This document shows, one piece after another, positions 51,001 through 59,055 of a DNA stretch of 64,000 nucleotides. The notes beneath the pieces were generated by a model. That model had not been told where the DNA came from and searched no databases. It saw only the letters and a program-made list of their open reading frames with translations. Position 1 is the stretch's first letter, and each line of letters opens with the position of its first letter. This DNA is from Sinonovacula constricta (taxonomy: Eukaryota; Mollusca; Bivalvia; Cardiida; Solecurtidae), in contig CM017567.1 in NCBI GenBank assembly GCA_007844125.1, forward strand, positions 7,396,783-7,460,782, in the 5' to 3' direction. The position numbers were made by a program, and so were the translations under genes.

Positions 51001-54000
51001 TGCTGGTTCTATTGAGAATTTGATATGATGTTGGCTTTACTAAAGTAATAGCTTATATGTTGATTCAATAGACACACTGTTTGGGAAAGCACAGTAAATC
51101 AATTGAAGGACATTTTAAGACAAGCATTAGCAGAAAACCAGATTACTTACTTACTTCAATAGCGTAACTGAGTTTCAGCTATATTAAGCAATGTGAGATT
51201 AAATCCTTATGTTTATTAGCAACTCTTGATTTATTCTGTAGATTAGGTATCATTTACCAGGAACAAAGTGCTCTATTAATGAGACTGATAATTACTGTTA
51301 AACGAGCACAACTGCTAATTGCATATTCACATTTATACAATGATACACTAGAGACACAAATACTAGAACTTTCATGTTGCAGTTTTCCTAATGACAAAGC
51401 TTTTGATCTGCTATCAGTACATCTGGGAATACAATGTTTCCTGTTAATGTATAGTTTATATCCCTATACCAGGTCATAAGGCATATCACCACTTTTCCGT
51501 AAGGTTTAAAATAACAACAATCTAATAGGTACTTTTATTTACTCTACTATTAGAGAGCTAATGCACATTATGTTTCAGGAACTTTAATATGCTGTTGTCA
51601 CACAATCAGAATCAATAATCTTAGGTTCACTAGATAAGTCTGGTAAAGCCAACTTATGTGAGACATTTGAAGGTATTCTCAGAAACACCTTGTTCTTTGC
51701 CTACTTGGGTTACTGTTTTACATAGGTAGCAGACTCCTAGGGTTACTGTTTTACACATTAGCTGCCTACTCAGGTTACTGTTTTACACAGGTAGCTGCCT
51801 ACTTGGATTACTGTTCTACACAGTTGGCTGTCTACTTGGGTTACTGTTCTACACAGTTAGCTGCCTAACAGGCTTACTGTTTTACACATTAGCTGCCTAT
51901 TCAGGTTACTGTTTAACACAGGTAGCTGTCTAATAGGTTTACTGTTTTACACAGGTAGCTGTCTAATAGGTTTACTGTTTTATACAGGTAACTGCCATCC
52001 TAAGATTTTACTTTACTGCTGACCTCAGTTTCTGTTTTACATATTGGCAGCATCCATTTTAACTCATACCATATTATCATTGTTTTGCAACTTTTTTACT
52101 GTAAGTCATATCTCAGCATCCAGTTCAAAATATTTTATATTGCACAACACAATAGTTTTAAGTATATAACCTATAAAAAACTCTAGTCAACACCATGTGA
52201 TAATTGTATCCAATGGATGATTACATAACCAGCTGACAATGCACATGTATTACCAGTATATACGTAATTTGTGGTGATGTCACACAAAAATATACATCAC
52301 AGAGTTTATTTGTTTATTGGGTTTATTGTCCTACCAACAGTATATCAGTTATCTGGAGACAGTGTCTACTTGAAGCAGATATAGTGTTGCCTTCACTGTG
52401 TATAGCATACAATGAACACCTGGCATGACACCATACTCAGTTGCATTATCCTAACACCGGGCCAAACAGTCGTGAAACTACTCTAACATTTGTTGTGCAT
52501 TAACAAGAGAGCTATAGCACTACCATTCTTAATGACTTTTATTTGTTGCAGCCCGGAATCGAACCTAAGGCCTGTTGTACCAGGAGCCGATGCTCTACCA
52601 GCTGCACTACAAGGTGCGGTATGTCAAAGTCACTCAAAACATAAAAAAAGTTTATGCCAGTTTAGAGTTTTTTATCAATACATAACAATTGTTATAAAGC
52701 TATTCAATAACAAATGGTTAACATATCAAGCTCTTGTGATATTGCATATTGAATAAGAACAGTCATGATTTTTAGTACATATTATGTCATGTTAACCCTC
52801 TGCAAAAGTCCATAATGGCATTATATGTACTCTGATGGTAACATAAATGTTAAGTGACCTGATTGGGCGCTGATATCAGTGATAGAGGCTAATAGATCAA
52901 TACCAAAGACTGCATCTCCGTCCTTGCCAGTAATGAGATCTGTTGTGGCAACAATATCTGACAGCACCAAATCATCTACATCAGCTTATAATGGGTAATT
53001 ACCCAATATACACATTAGTGACTGAAAATCTAATTGTGTGACTATGTTATTATATGACTGGCAATCTAATTGTGTGACTGTTATTATATGACTGGCAAAT
53101 TTAATTGTGTGACTATGTAATTATATGACTGCCAGTCTAATTGTGTGACTGTTATTATATGACTGGCAAATCTAATTGTGTGACTATGTAATTATATGAC
53201 TGCCAGTCTAATTGTGTGACTATGTAATTATATGACTGCCAATCTAATTGTGTGACTATGTAATTATATGACTGCCAATCTAATTGTGTGACTATGTAAT
53301 TATATGACTGCCAATCTAATTGTGTGACTATGTAATTATATGACTGCCAATCTAATTGTGTGACTATGTAATTATATGACTGGCAATCTAATTCTGTGAC
53401 TATGTTGTTATATGACTGCCAATCCAGTTGTGTGACTGTTATTATATGACTGGCAATCTAATTGTGTGACTATTTTGTAATATGACTGCCAATCCAGTTG
53501 TGTGACTGTTATTATATGAATAACAATCTAATTATGTGACTGTTTTATTGTATCACTGACAACCTAATGGTGTAACTGTTTTATCATATGACTTGTGACT
53601 TGTGTGATCAACAAATGTAATTGTATGACTTTGTTATCATATGAGTGACAATGAAACTGTATGACTATGTTATCATACAACTGACTGACAATATAATTGG
53701 TTGACAATGTTATTATAACACCTACACTTCCGTTGAAGGCCTTTGTTATTATGTAAATGATAATATAAATTAGTTGATTTTGTTATTATAAATCTGAATA
53801 GGTTATTGTATGACTGTCATTGCTTGATTCACAATGTGTTTTGTTGACATTATTTTTTATGACTGGCAATATTATTCTATGTTATTTAGTACTTGTCTAT
53901 AGTTGTGATAAAGGACTAAATGGTCAAATGCAAATGTGTGAATGTGGAATCACATTATGACTGACTGAAAATGTTTGTGTATAAATGAGTAATTATATAA

Positions 54001-56422
54001 AAGACCTTCTTCATATCTGTGTGTGTTTTTATTAACTGATGTCATAATAGTGTAATAAAATTACTGACATACAAAACGAGTGTCACTGAGTCTGTTTTTA
54101 TGTTTGACTGACAATGTTGCATTTGACACAAAACTGCTGTATATAATTTAGAGATAAGGTTGTAAAACAAATTTTGAAACATTGTTTTAACAATACCAGA
54201 AAAAAATGTTAAATTTATGTTTAGCGATATGATAGATCTGCTATCAATTGTTTATAAGAAACTGCAAACATTCTGGAATGGACAACATTAGTTATTTCTT
54301 GACAGTGATAATGAATATTTTCAACAATGGAAGGTTTTGAAGCTCTGAAACTCACAGAAGTATCACTTTGTTGTAAATTGTACAAAGAAGAAAGTTTTGT
54401 CTTCATAGAATGGCCCCAAACCATACATTTGGTCACTCTGTAAAAAATAATTGAATCAGAATGTACAATTCCATTGGGTGCTTGCTGTGAAATAGCCAGA
54501 CATGAATAGTCCTATATCACATTATACAGAAATTAAAAAGGGAAATTACTCTGTTAAAAATCATCCAAAAAGAATGTGATGATAATATGTGCATTGCATT
54601 GTTTTGGTAAAACTTCCCATAAAGTTTCAATGCATTCAAACTAGTGGTTGCTGATATATAGCCTGGACAAAAGCAGTTGGACAGACAGTATTGTACTCAA
54701 TATTGAAAACGAAAAAGGTCAATAACTCTGTAAAAAATCATAAAATCAGAATGTGCTGATAACATGCACATCAGCAATTATTAATGAAGCCCATAGGATA
54801 TTATTAAATTCTAACTAGCACTTGCCCAGAAATAGCCTAGGCACAAATGGTCCTATATCATATTACACAGAAATTAAAAAGGGCAATAACTCTTTAAAAA
54901 ATCATTGAAATGGAATGTGTTGACAATATGCACATTTCTTTTTTGGGGTGAAGCTTCCTATAAAGCTTCATTGAATTCAAGCTAGTGGTTGCTGAGATAT
55001 AGCCCAGACAAAAGAACAATGAACTGATGGATAGACGGAAAGATGGATGGATGGGTGGATGGAGTGGGGACTGTATACTCCCCAAAATTTTTTGTGGATC
55101 ATAAAAAACAATACTCAATTTACCATTGTAAAATGACAAAATTGTACAAACACAACGTGTATAAACTGATCAGACAGTCACCAGCAGATGCTAGCTGATC
55201 TGAGTCTTAACTTTTGCCTAAGCCTTATCAATTCTTGCTTAGCAGGTTAAGTGTTTGTAATGACCTCATGGAAACACTGGTAGTTATTTGAAGAAGGCTT
55301 GAAGCCATGATGTCGAGTTAGGCTCAAGTAGCCTTATCTTTTATGGAGCTTTATGTTTGAACAGTTAAGTGTGTTTATGCAAGACAGCTGACTGCTCCAT
55401 AAACATTATTTCTTGAATGCTTGAAGCTAAAAACCATCTCACATGATTCCAGTCATGGAATACAGAATTTCCTCTGAAGAAATTTCCAATACAAAAAATT
55501 GACTTGATCAAAGAATAAGTTTAGGAAAAAAAAAAGAAATATTGATTTAGTGTTATCTCTTAACCTGCTGAACATAAATTTGATAATGCTTATGTAAATA
55601 GTGTAGATTTAGATCAGTCAGCCCTAGCTTGGAGCTTTGTAGTCAAGATCTACACTATTTGATGTTAATATTTTGTAAGAAAATGACTAAATCTAAATGT
55701 ATAAGTAAGAGCAAGCCAAGGGTTTATAATTCCATGTTACATGTTCAATATGTACTTATGTTTTGCTTCATGGTCAGAATTTACTTTTTCATGCCTTTCC
55801 TAGACACTACAATCATGATGATAAAGACACTTTTTTGACATATCTACATACATAAATCTATTTTAATAAACTTTGTTGTCAATTAAAACAATTCGAAAAT
55901 ATTAAATTGTAAAATTTTGACAACACACACATAAAATAATTCAAACATCTTTTTTTTTCTTTATTGCCGTCTATTTTATTGTAAATAAGTGTTTATGAAA
56001 CTGATTACAGAATGGAGCTATGTACATATAGAACCTAACATTTGTTAAACTTATTGTTAGCTACAATTGTTAATAACCCATCATTTACTTTGTAATTGTT
56101 TGCTAACAACTCCATGCAAAGGTAGATTGTAATATTGCTGTAGATGCACTATTAAATATTACAGATCCTGGTCACACAGCTCCCATCTAGAACAAGGCTG
56201 ATTGGAATCGTCACTATTTGCCTACGCAGGGTAAAATACAAGCTTTCACGTTAGGATTTAATTATCAAATCAGAGTTCTGCACTTAAACTTTAGATCTAC
56301 CTGACATTTTCGTGTCTCTGGATGTAGATTTTATGGAACATGGTGTCTTTTGGTTTTCCAGCAATATCAGCCTTCATCTCCATGGCGATATGCCGTGGTA
56401 ACACCGACAACAACAGCCTCTC
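32916..56422 (-). CDS. ADCY5/6-like: Transmembrane adenylyl cyclase, ADCY5/6 type, 17 coding exons (5' part beyond window)
   Basis: Makes cAMP from ATP at the plasma membrane under G-protein control. Exons: 56301-56422, 50849-50977, 49608-49718, 48808-48966, 47667-47811, 46816-46952, 46114-46270, 45330-45427, 44028-44229, 39430-39588, 38249-38421, 37709-37850, 37299-37418, 36469-36618, 35747-35948, 33348-33472, 32916-33062. All join in phase, total 2478 nt, 825 residues plus stop. Order: C1a, C1b, TM7-12, C2a. [24 protein letters not shown] and [20 protein letters not shown] place it with ADCY5/6 rather than the ADCY1, 2, 3, 8 or 9 types. C1a metal Asp residues (FAD, GDCYYC) and C2a Lys, Asp, Asn, Arg and Lys ([26 protein letters not shown]) are present. 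The N-terminus and TM1-6 lie beyond 64000. Confidence 0.97.
33348..33472 (-). CDS. ADCY5/6-like: Adenylyl cyclase exon 16 (C2a, catalytic Asn and Arg)
   Basis: Encodes [40 protein letters not shown] and Q. YDIWG supplies the adenine-contacting Asp and NTVNVASR the transition-state Asn and Arg. Phase 0 donor GTGAGC. Confidence 0.98.
33715..33800. repeat. Short dispersed element copy in cyclase intron
   Basis: ATTGATCAGGCTTAGGCAAA and CAGTCTGATCAGGATCTGCA resemble the inverse of the copies at 55165-55255 and 36840-36960. Confidence 0.4.
33981..34140. repeat. Foldback element, ~160 bp, in cyclase intron
   Basis: GTATGGTGTTCTGAGTCACA near 33996-34015 pairs with TGTGACTCAGCACACCATAC near 34095-34115, with one mismatch, and the complementarity continues outward less perfectly (TACTGTAG/CTGCAGTA, GGAATA/TATTCC). 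A small MITE-like insertion is the simplest reading. Confidence 0.7.
35335..35515. repeat. Two partial copies of the short dispersed element
   Basis: Motifs CTTAGCCTGATAAGTTAGTC and TCAGCCTCAGCCTAATCAAA flank GGTCCTGATTGGACAGATCG, matching the family described at 55560. Confidence 0.35.
35747..35948 (-). CDS. ADCY5/6-like: Adenylyl cyclase exon 15 (C2a, purine-binding Lys)
   Basis: Encodes [60 protein letters not shown] and NNFKMRI. KIKTIG carries the Lys that reads the adenine ring; Tyr replaces the usual Ser or Ala of TIGS/ATYM. Ends with one base of the next Gly codon. Confidence 0.97.
36469..36618 (-). CDS. ADCY5/6-like: Adenylyl cyclase exon 14 (C2a)
   Basis: Encodes [40 protein letters not shown] and [10 protein letters not shown], near-identical to the vertebrate ADCY5/6 C2a. 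Exactly 50 codons, phase 0 at both ends. Confidence 0.97.
36837..36960. repeat. Short dispersed element copy in cyclase intron
   Basis: GATTAGGTTTAGACAAATAG followed by TGTGGACCCAGATCA and TTTAATCAGGATCTGCACTT. Same order of motifs as at 33715 and 55560. Confidence 0.4.
37299..37418 (-). CDS. ADCY5/6-like: Adenylyl cyclase exon 13 (helical linker into C2a)
   Basis: Encodes [20 protein letters not shown] and [20 protein letters not shown]. This is the conserved signalling helix and NILP.HVA.HFL start of C2a. Phase 0 at both ends. Confidence 0.96.
37480..37650. repeat. Degenerate ~28-bp tandem repeat in cyclase intron
   Basis: About six imperfect copies of TGACAGAAAGTATWTTTACA within 170 bp. 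Confidence 0.6.
37709..37850 (-). CDS. ADCY5/6-like: Adenylyl cyclase exon 12 (TM12)
   Basis: Encodes [40 protein letters not shown] and [23 protein letters not shown] after the last membrane segment is highly conserved in ADCY5/6. The acceptor CATCTATCAG is fixed by phase; an upstream TTTTCAG would not join in frame. Confidence 0.94.
38249..38421 (-). CDS. ADCY5/6-like: Adenylyl cyclase exon 11 (TM10 and TM11)
   Basis: Encodes [40 protein letters not shown] and [17 protein letters not shown]. Donor is GA|GTAGGT; using the alternative GT two bases later would place an in-frame stop, so the first is required. The leftover GA is completed to Asp by the next exon. Confidence 0.9.
39430..39588 (-). 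CDS. ADCY5/6-like: Adenylyl cyclase exon 10 (extracellular loop)
   Basis: Encodes [20 protein letters not shown], then a segment with N-glycosylation sequons NMT and NIT, then [12 protein letters not shown]. Glycosylation sequons and cysteines in this extracellular loop of the second membrane cassette are a family feature. PE at its end followed by Tyr in the next exon matches the conserved loop-TM10 junction. Confidence 0.9.
39589..41026. other. Cyclase intron sequence without recognised feature
   Basis: AT-rich unique sequence between exon 10 and the Crypton-like insertion. Confidence 0.35.
41027..41117. repeat. 91-bp imperfect palindrome, 34-bp arms
   Basis: GTAACCGTTGTCTACGAGAT in the left arm is mirrored exactly on the right; only two positions (41037-41038) mismatch. 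The 23-nt loop contains GCGAGCGAAGCGAGC, itself partly repetitive. Confidence 0.95.
41348..42800 (+). pseudogene. Crypton-type tyrosine recombinase (DUF3504-like), frameshifted
   Basis: Recognisable blocks in order: TWAEW-like core [40 protein letters not shown] and NTLYNIAA; after a frame change, [25 protein letters not shown]; a probable intron 41782-42388 (GTAGGT...TTTTAG); [20 protein letters not shown]; after another frame change, [20 protein letters not shown] and [11 protein letters not shown]. The R in [10 protein letters not shown] fits the catalytic Arg of the recombinase fold. The [13 protein letters not shown] and EEHRNL-type motifs match Crypton transposases and the KIAA1958/ZMYM/QRICH1 domain derived from them. 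At least two frameshifts (near 41650 and 42520) and loss of the C-terminal His/Tyr region mark it as dead. Confidence 0.75.
42073..42145. repeat. ATC/AAT/GAT microsatellite within the recombinase intron
   Basis: CATCATCATCATCATCAACA then AATAATAATAAATGATGATG and inverse CATCATCATCATGATAC runs, forming a local palindrome around ATGATGCATCAT. Confidence 0.85.
42981..44027. other. Cyclase intron sequence without recognised feature
   Basis: AT-rich, no repeat array or exon seen. Confidence 0.35.
44028..44229 (-). CDS. ADCY5/6-like: Adenylyl cyclase exon 9 (TM8 and TM9)
   Basis: Encodes [20 protein letters not shown], a polar loop with [17 protein letters not shown], and [19 protein letters not shown]. 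Two hydrophobic segments joined by a basic loop fit TM8-loop-TM9. The next intron (39589-44027) holds the Crypton-like insertion. Confidence 0.9.
45330..45427 (-). CDS. ADCY5/6-like: Adenylyl cyclase exon 8 (TM7)
   Basis: Encodes [20 protein letters not shown] then [12 protein letters not shown] plus two bases of a Trp codon. One hydrophobic segment of about 20 residues corresponds to TM7. Identified by phase, position and hydropathy; weakly conserved at residue level. Confidence 0.88.
46114..46270 (-). CDS. ADCY5/6-like: Adenylyl cyclase exon 7 (C1b to TM7 linker)
   Basis: Encodes [40 protein letters not shown] and [12 protein letters not shown]. The AIDARSI..LR.EHVR..LLTF block is specific to the ADCY5/6 group and is the best subtype evidence in the gene. 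Donor GTAATG, phase 0. Confidence 0.96.
46816..46952 (-). CDS. ADCY5/6-like: Adenylyl cyclase exon 6 (C1b, two possible donors)
   Basis: Encodes [20 protein letters not shown] then [18 protein letters not shown]. Two in-frame donors are available: CAG|GTATGT after 46816 and AA|GTATGT after 46840. Both leave phase 2; the longer form adds eight residues (YVNFYTYR in place of nothing after K). The Ser/Thr-rich stretch with RQHTS and RAS offers basophilic kinase sites, as is usual in C1b. Confidence 0.85.
47667..47811 (-). CDS. ADCY5/6-like: Adenylyl cyclase exon 5 (end of C1a)
   Basis: Encodes [40 protein letters not shown] and KNGVHRDK. This closes C1a and enters the variable C1b region. Ends in phase 0 with donor GTAGGG. 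Confidence 0.96.
47865..48020. repeat. Short dispersed element copy in cyclase intron
   Basis: Begins ATTAACCCTTATCATGCTAA and contains CAAATAGTGACCATCTTGAT then CAGACAGCTCCAAGATCAAT. Same family as at 55560. Confidence 0.45.
48808..48966 (-). CDS. ADCY5/6-like: Adenylyl cyclase exon 4 (C1a core)
   Basis: Encodes [40 protein letters not shown] and [12 protein letters not shown]; the [17 protein letters not shown] block is near-invariant in membrane cyclases. Donor GTCAGT leaves GG, completed to Gly by the next exon. Confidence 0.97.
49608..49718 (-). CDS. ADCY5/6-like: Adenylyl cyclase exon 3 (C1a, second metal-binding Asp)
   Basis: Encodes [20 protein letters not shown] and [22 protein letters not shown] carries the second Mg-binding Asp. 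Donor GTGAGT follows TC, completed to a Ser codon by the next exon. Confidence 0.96.
50849..50977 (-). CDS. ADCY5/6-like: Adenylyl cyclase exon 2 (C1a, first metal-binding Asp)
   Basis: Encodes [20 protein letters not shown] and [20 protein letters not shown]. The Asp of FAD is the first Mg-coordinating residue. The following residues are Met-Cys where characterised ADCY proteins usually have Ile-Val or Ile-Glu. A 5.3-kb repeat-rich intron separates it from the previous exon. Confidence 0.96.
51702..52000. repeat. 33-bp minisatellite, 9 copies
   Basis: TTACTGTTTTACACAGGTAG followed by CTGCCTACTCAGG-like sequence recurs at about 51710, 51743, 51775, 51808, 51841, 51874, 51906, 51938 and 51971. 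Located in the intron between cyclase exons 1 and 2. Confidence 0.93.
52305..52620 (-). mobile_element. tRNA-derived SINE, minus orientation
   Basis: Read on the minus strand: TGGTAGAGCATCGGCTCCTG (A-box region, 52582-52601), GGTTCGATTCC (B box, 52555-52565), then the SINE body shared with 23071-23368 and a CAATAAACAAATAAAC tail at 52305-52320. More complete at its tRNA-like head than the plus-strand copy, but diverged elsewhere (a ~15% difference by eye). It lies antisense-free, in the same direction as the cyclase transcript. Confidence 0.87.
53013..53600. repeat. 36-bp minisatellite, about 15 copies
   Basis: Unit TGACTGCCAATCTAATTGTG then TGACTATGTAATTATA. The centre (53095-53395) is nearly homogeneous and the flanks decay to 53880. 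Located in the cyclase intron between exons 1 and 2. Confidence 0.93.
54430..55100. repeat. Dispersed repeat of three ~190-bp units ending in a GGATGG tract
   Basis: Three diverged units share CCTATATCA.ATTA.ACAGAA, AAAAAGGG.AATAACTCT, and AACTAGTGGTTGCTGA.ATA-type blocks. The last ends in GATGGATGGATGGGTGGATG and TACTCCCCAAAA. Same layout as the repeats at 56760-58060 and 63450-63900. Confidence 0.7.
55160..55260. repeat. Short dispersed element copy
   Basis: Contains CTGATCAGACAGTC, AGCTGATCTGAGTCTTAAC, TTTTGCCTAAGCCTTATCAA and TTAGCAGGTTAAG. Confidence 0.5.
55555..55680. repeat. Short dispersed element copy with inverted ends
   Basis: TTAACCTGCTGAACATAAAT opens it. AAATAGTGTAGATTTAGATC (55596-55615) is inverted as GATCTACACTATTT (55648-55661), so the core folds back on itself. 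This is the clearest copy of the family seen at 15640, 33715, 36837, 47865, 55160 and 56160. Confidence 0.55.
56160..56245. repeat. Short dispersed element copy adjoining cyclase exon 1
   Basis: GATCCTGGTCACACAGCTCC, AAGGCTGATTGGAATCGTCA and CTATTTGCCTACGCAGGGTA match the inverse arrangement of the 55555 copy. It ends about 55 bp from the donor of the first cyclase exon in the window. Confidence 0.45.
56301..56422 (-). CDS. ADCY5/6-like: Adenylyl cyclase exon 1 of 17 in window (start of C1a)
   Basis: Acceptor TTTGTTTCAG, then [20 protein letters not shown] and the [13 protein letters not shown] stretch that leads into the C1a catalytic core; ends AG before donor GTAGAT, completing a Ser codon with the next exon. 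Starts in phase 0. The family's preceding residues (a helical segment ending in Gln) must be encoded upstream of 64000 or were missed in 56423-64000. Confidence 0.95.
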
Positions 56423-56759
56423 CTGAAACAAAGAAATATTACCTTTTATTATTTTATATTTTAAAAACCCTGCATTCCAGCTCTCAGTTGGTGCAAGCTC
56501 ATCTGGATATACACAATCTGCCAGTGTTTGATCCATTTGTGCTAAGTCACTAAGTTAACATTTCCAATAAAAATTAAATCTGTTCAGAAAATGAATATAT
56601 CAGAGAGATTACTGTTATGAGGTTTCAAACATCAGCTGAAATGATTCATTCTTTTGATATACACTGTGCACAATTATGTTCTCAGTGATAATGCCCAGGT
56701 GTCATTGGTACAAACAAAAAACAGACAAATGTCTCAATAAACTAGAAATATCGCTGAAT

Positions 56760-58060
56760 GTGATTCATACCCCTACCAATGTCCTTGACAAAGCTGGTAC
56801 AAGGGAAAGATGGGTTCTGCACATTGCCCAGTTGAAGTGAACATTTGAGTCAAGTTTGAAGAAAATCCTTCCATTAGTATAGAATTTATAGAGCGGACCT
56901 GACATATTGCCTAGTATTGATTGTAAGTAATTTAAAAGACTTAAAAAGGGGCATAACTTTGTCAAAATGCAATACAGAGATATGAAACTTGTTCTGCATA
57001 TCTTACTTGTGATACGTCATATATCTTTTAAGTTTCAAGCAAATACCTGTGCTAATTTCAGAAATATTCAAGTACATGTTGAAATTTAAGAACATTTTCT
57101 AAGTCAATTTTGACCTTCAAGTGTGACCTTGACCTTAAGCCGGCACAAAGGTAACATAGGTTCTGCACATAACCTTGTTTAGTTGAACATTTGAGTAAAG
57201 TTTGAAGAAAATTCTTCCATTAGTATAGGATTTATAGAGCGGACACAACATATTGTCTAATACTTGATTGTATGTAAATTTGAAGACTTAAAAGGGGCAT
57301 AACTTTGTCAAAATGCAATACAGACTTATGAAACTTGACCTGCATATCCTAATTGTGACACTTCATATATATCTTAAGTTTCAAGCAAATACTCTTTTTC
57401 TAGTTTCAGAATTATTCAAATACATGTTAAAATTTAAGAATATTTTCTAAGTCAATTTTTTACCTCAAGTGTGACCTTGACCTTAAGCCGACAAAAGAGT
57501 AACATGGGTTCTGCACATCCCCTTGTTGAGGAGAACATTTAAACCAAGATTAAAGAAAATCTTTCAATTAGTGTAGGCCTTACAGAGCGGACACGACATA
57601 TTGTCTAATACTTGATTGTATGTAAATTTGAAGACTTAAAAGGGGCATAACTTTGTCAAACTGCAATACATGACCTTGACCTTAAGCCGGCACAAAGGTA
57701 ACATGGTTTCTGCACATCCCCTTGTTGAGGTGAACATTTGAGCCAAGATTAAAGAAAATCTTTCAATTTGTGTAGGACTTACAGAGTGGACACGACATAA
57801 TGTCTAATATTTGATTGTTTGATATTTGACCTTCAATTCTGACCTTGACCTTGAGCTGACACATGGGCAACATGGGTTCTGCACATCTCCTTGTTGAGGT
57901 GAACATTTCAGCCAAGTTTGAAGAAAATCCTTCGATTGGTATAGGATTTATAGAGCGGACACGATAATGGAGACGGACAGACGGATGGACGGACGGACGG
58001 GACAAAGCGAATCCATTATAGCCCCCCCCCCCCACACATTTTGTGGTGGGGGTATAATGA
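56760..58060. repeat. ~1.3-kb dispersed repeat of four to five ~180-220-bp units
   Basis: Units share ATGGGTTCTGCACAT, GAACATTTGAG.CAAGTTTG, ATTTATAGAGCGGACA.GACA and TGACCTTGACCTTAAGCCG. The right end is GACGGACAGACGGATGGACG followed by a C-run/G-run hairpin (CCCCCCCCCACA...TGTGGTGGGGG at 58022-58053). No coding capacity. Confidence 0.75.
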
Positions 58061-58690
58061 CAGCCCTACTTTCATATTGCAGGCATTAATACTTTCCTCA
58101 ACAACCATTAATTGTATACTATTGCCTGGTTGACTGTTTTGCATGATTTACTGTTAATATTATTTTATTGTCATTGACAGAAATCTCGTCATCTTCAAGT
58201 TTCTTTGTTTTCTTCTGATTTATCTTTGGCATTGGCAATATGACAATTGACTTAATTTATGTGAATACTACAGTTCATAAAGTGATCTCAAAAGTAAACT
58301 GTCACATGGATTGCCTAGTTTAAAATAGCAGTGTGGTTCATTTAAAAGTAAAATCACCAAAGTGGGAATGTATGCTTCACTGTTCATATAAATTTAGTGC
58401 ATAAATAAGCAGCCTTCTGCAGGACCATTCCAGGTAACAATGATTTATTTGATTATTTAAGAAGAAAATTGTTGGTCCAAACTGTCAGATACCACCTGTA
58501 GACAGCAAAACATTATGCAATGCCATGCTAAAGATACATTTGAATGATTGAATAAAATTATAGATATTTAACTTATTATTTGATGAACAGCATATATATT
58601 GTTTTGGAGACAAGACTAATTTCAAAACATATACTTCTTCAAGTTAGGCCATTATATAGATAACTAGAATTGCATGCCCAACATAAGAAT
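58060..58690. other. Cyclase upstream intron, no feature recognised
   Basis: AT-rich unique sequence. Confidence 0.35.
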
Positions 58691-58694
58691 TATG

Positions 58695-58934
58695 TGACGA
58701 TGATGATGATGATGATGATGAAAATCATGATCGTGATCATGATGATGATGGTGAGCATAAGCATGAACTTGGTGATGATAATGATGAAAGCCATCAGGAT
58801 GATGATGATGATGATGATGATGACTATGATGCTGATGATGATGATAATGGTGATGATGGTGAGCATAAGCATGAACATGATAGTGATAATGATAAAAACC
58901 ATCATGATGATGATGATGATGATGATGACTATGG

Positions 58935-58980
<46 letters not shown>

Positions 58981-59055
58981 AACCATGAAAGAGATGATGA
59001 TGATGATGATGATGATGATGAGCATAAGAACGAACATGATGGTGAAAATGATGGA
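58695..59055. repeat. GAT/ATG trinucleotide microsatellite, ~350 bp
   Basis: Long GATGAT runs interrupted by a recurring GGTGAGCATAAGCATGAAC motif (near 58751, 58859 and, as AGCATAAGAACGAACATG, 59020), so the locus is a trinucleotide repeat duplicated in larger blocks of about 110 bp. Poly-Met, poly-Ile and poly-Ser frames are artefacts. Confidence 0.95.
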
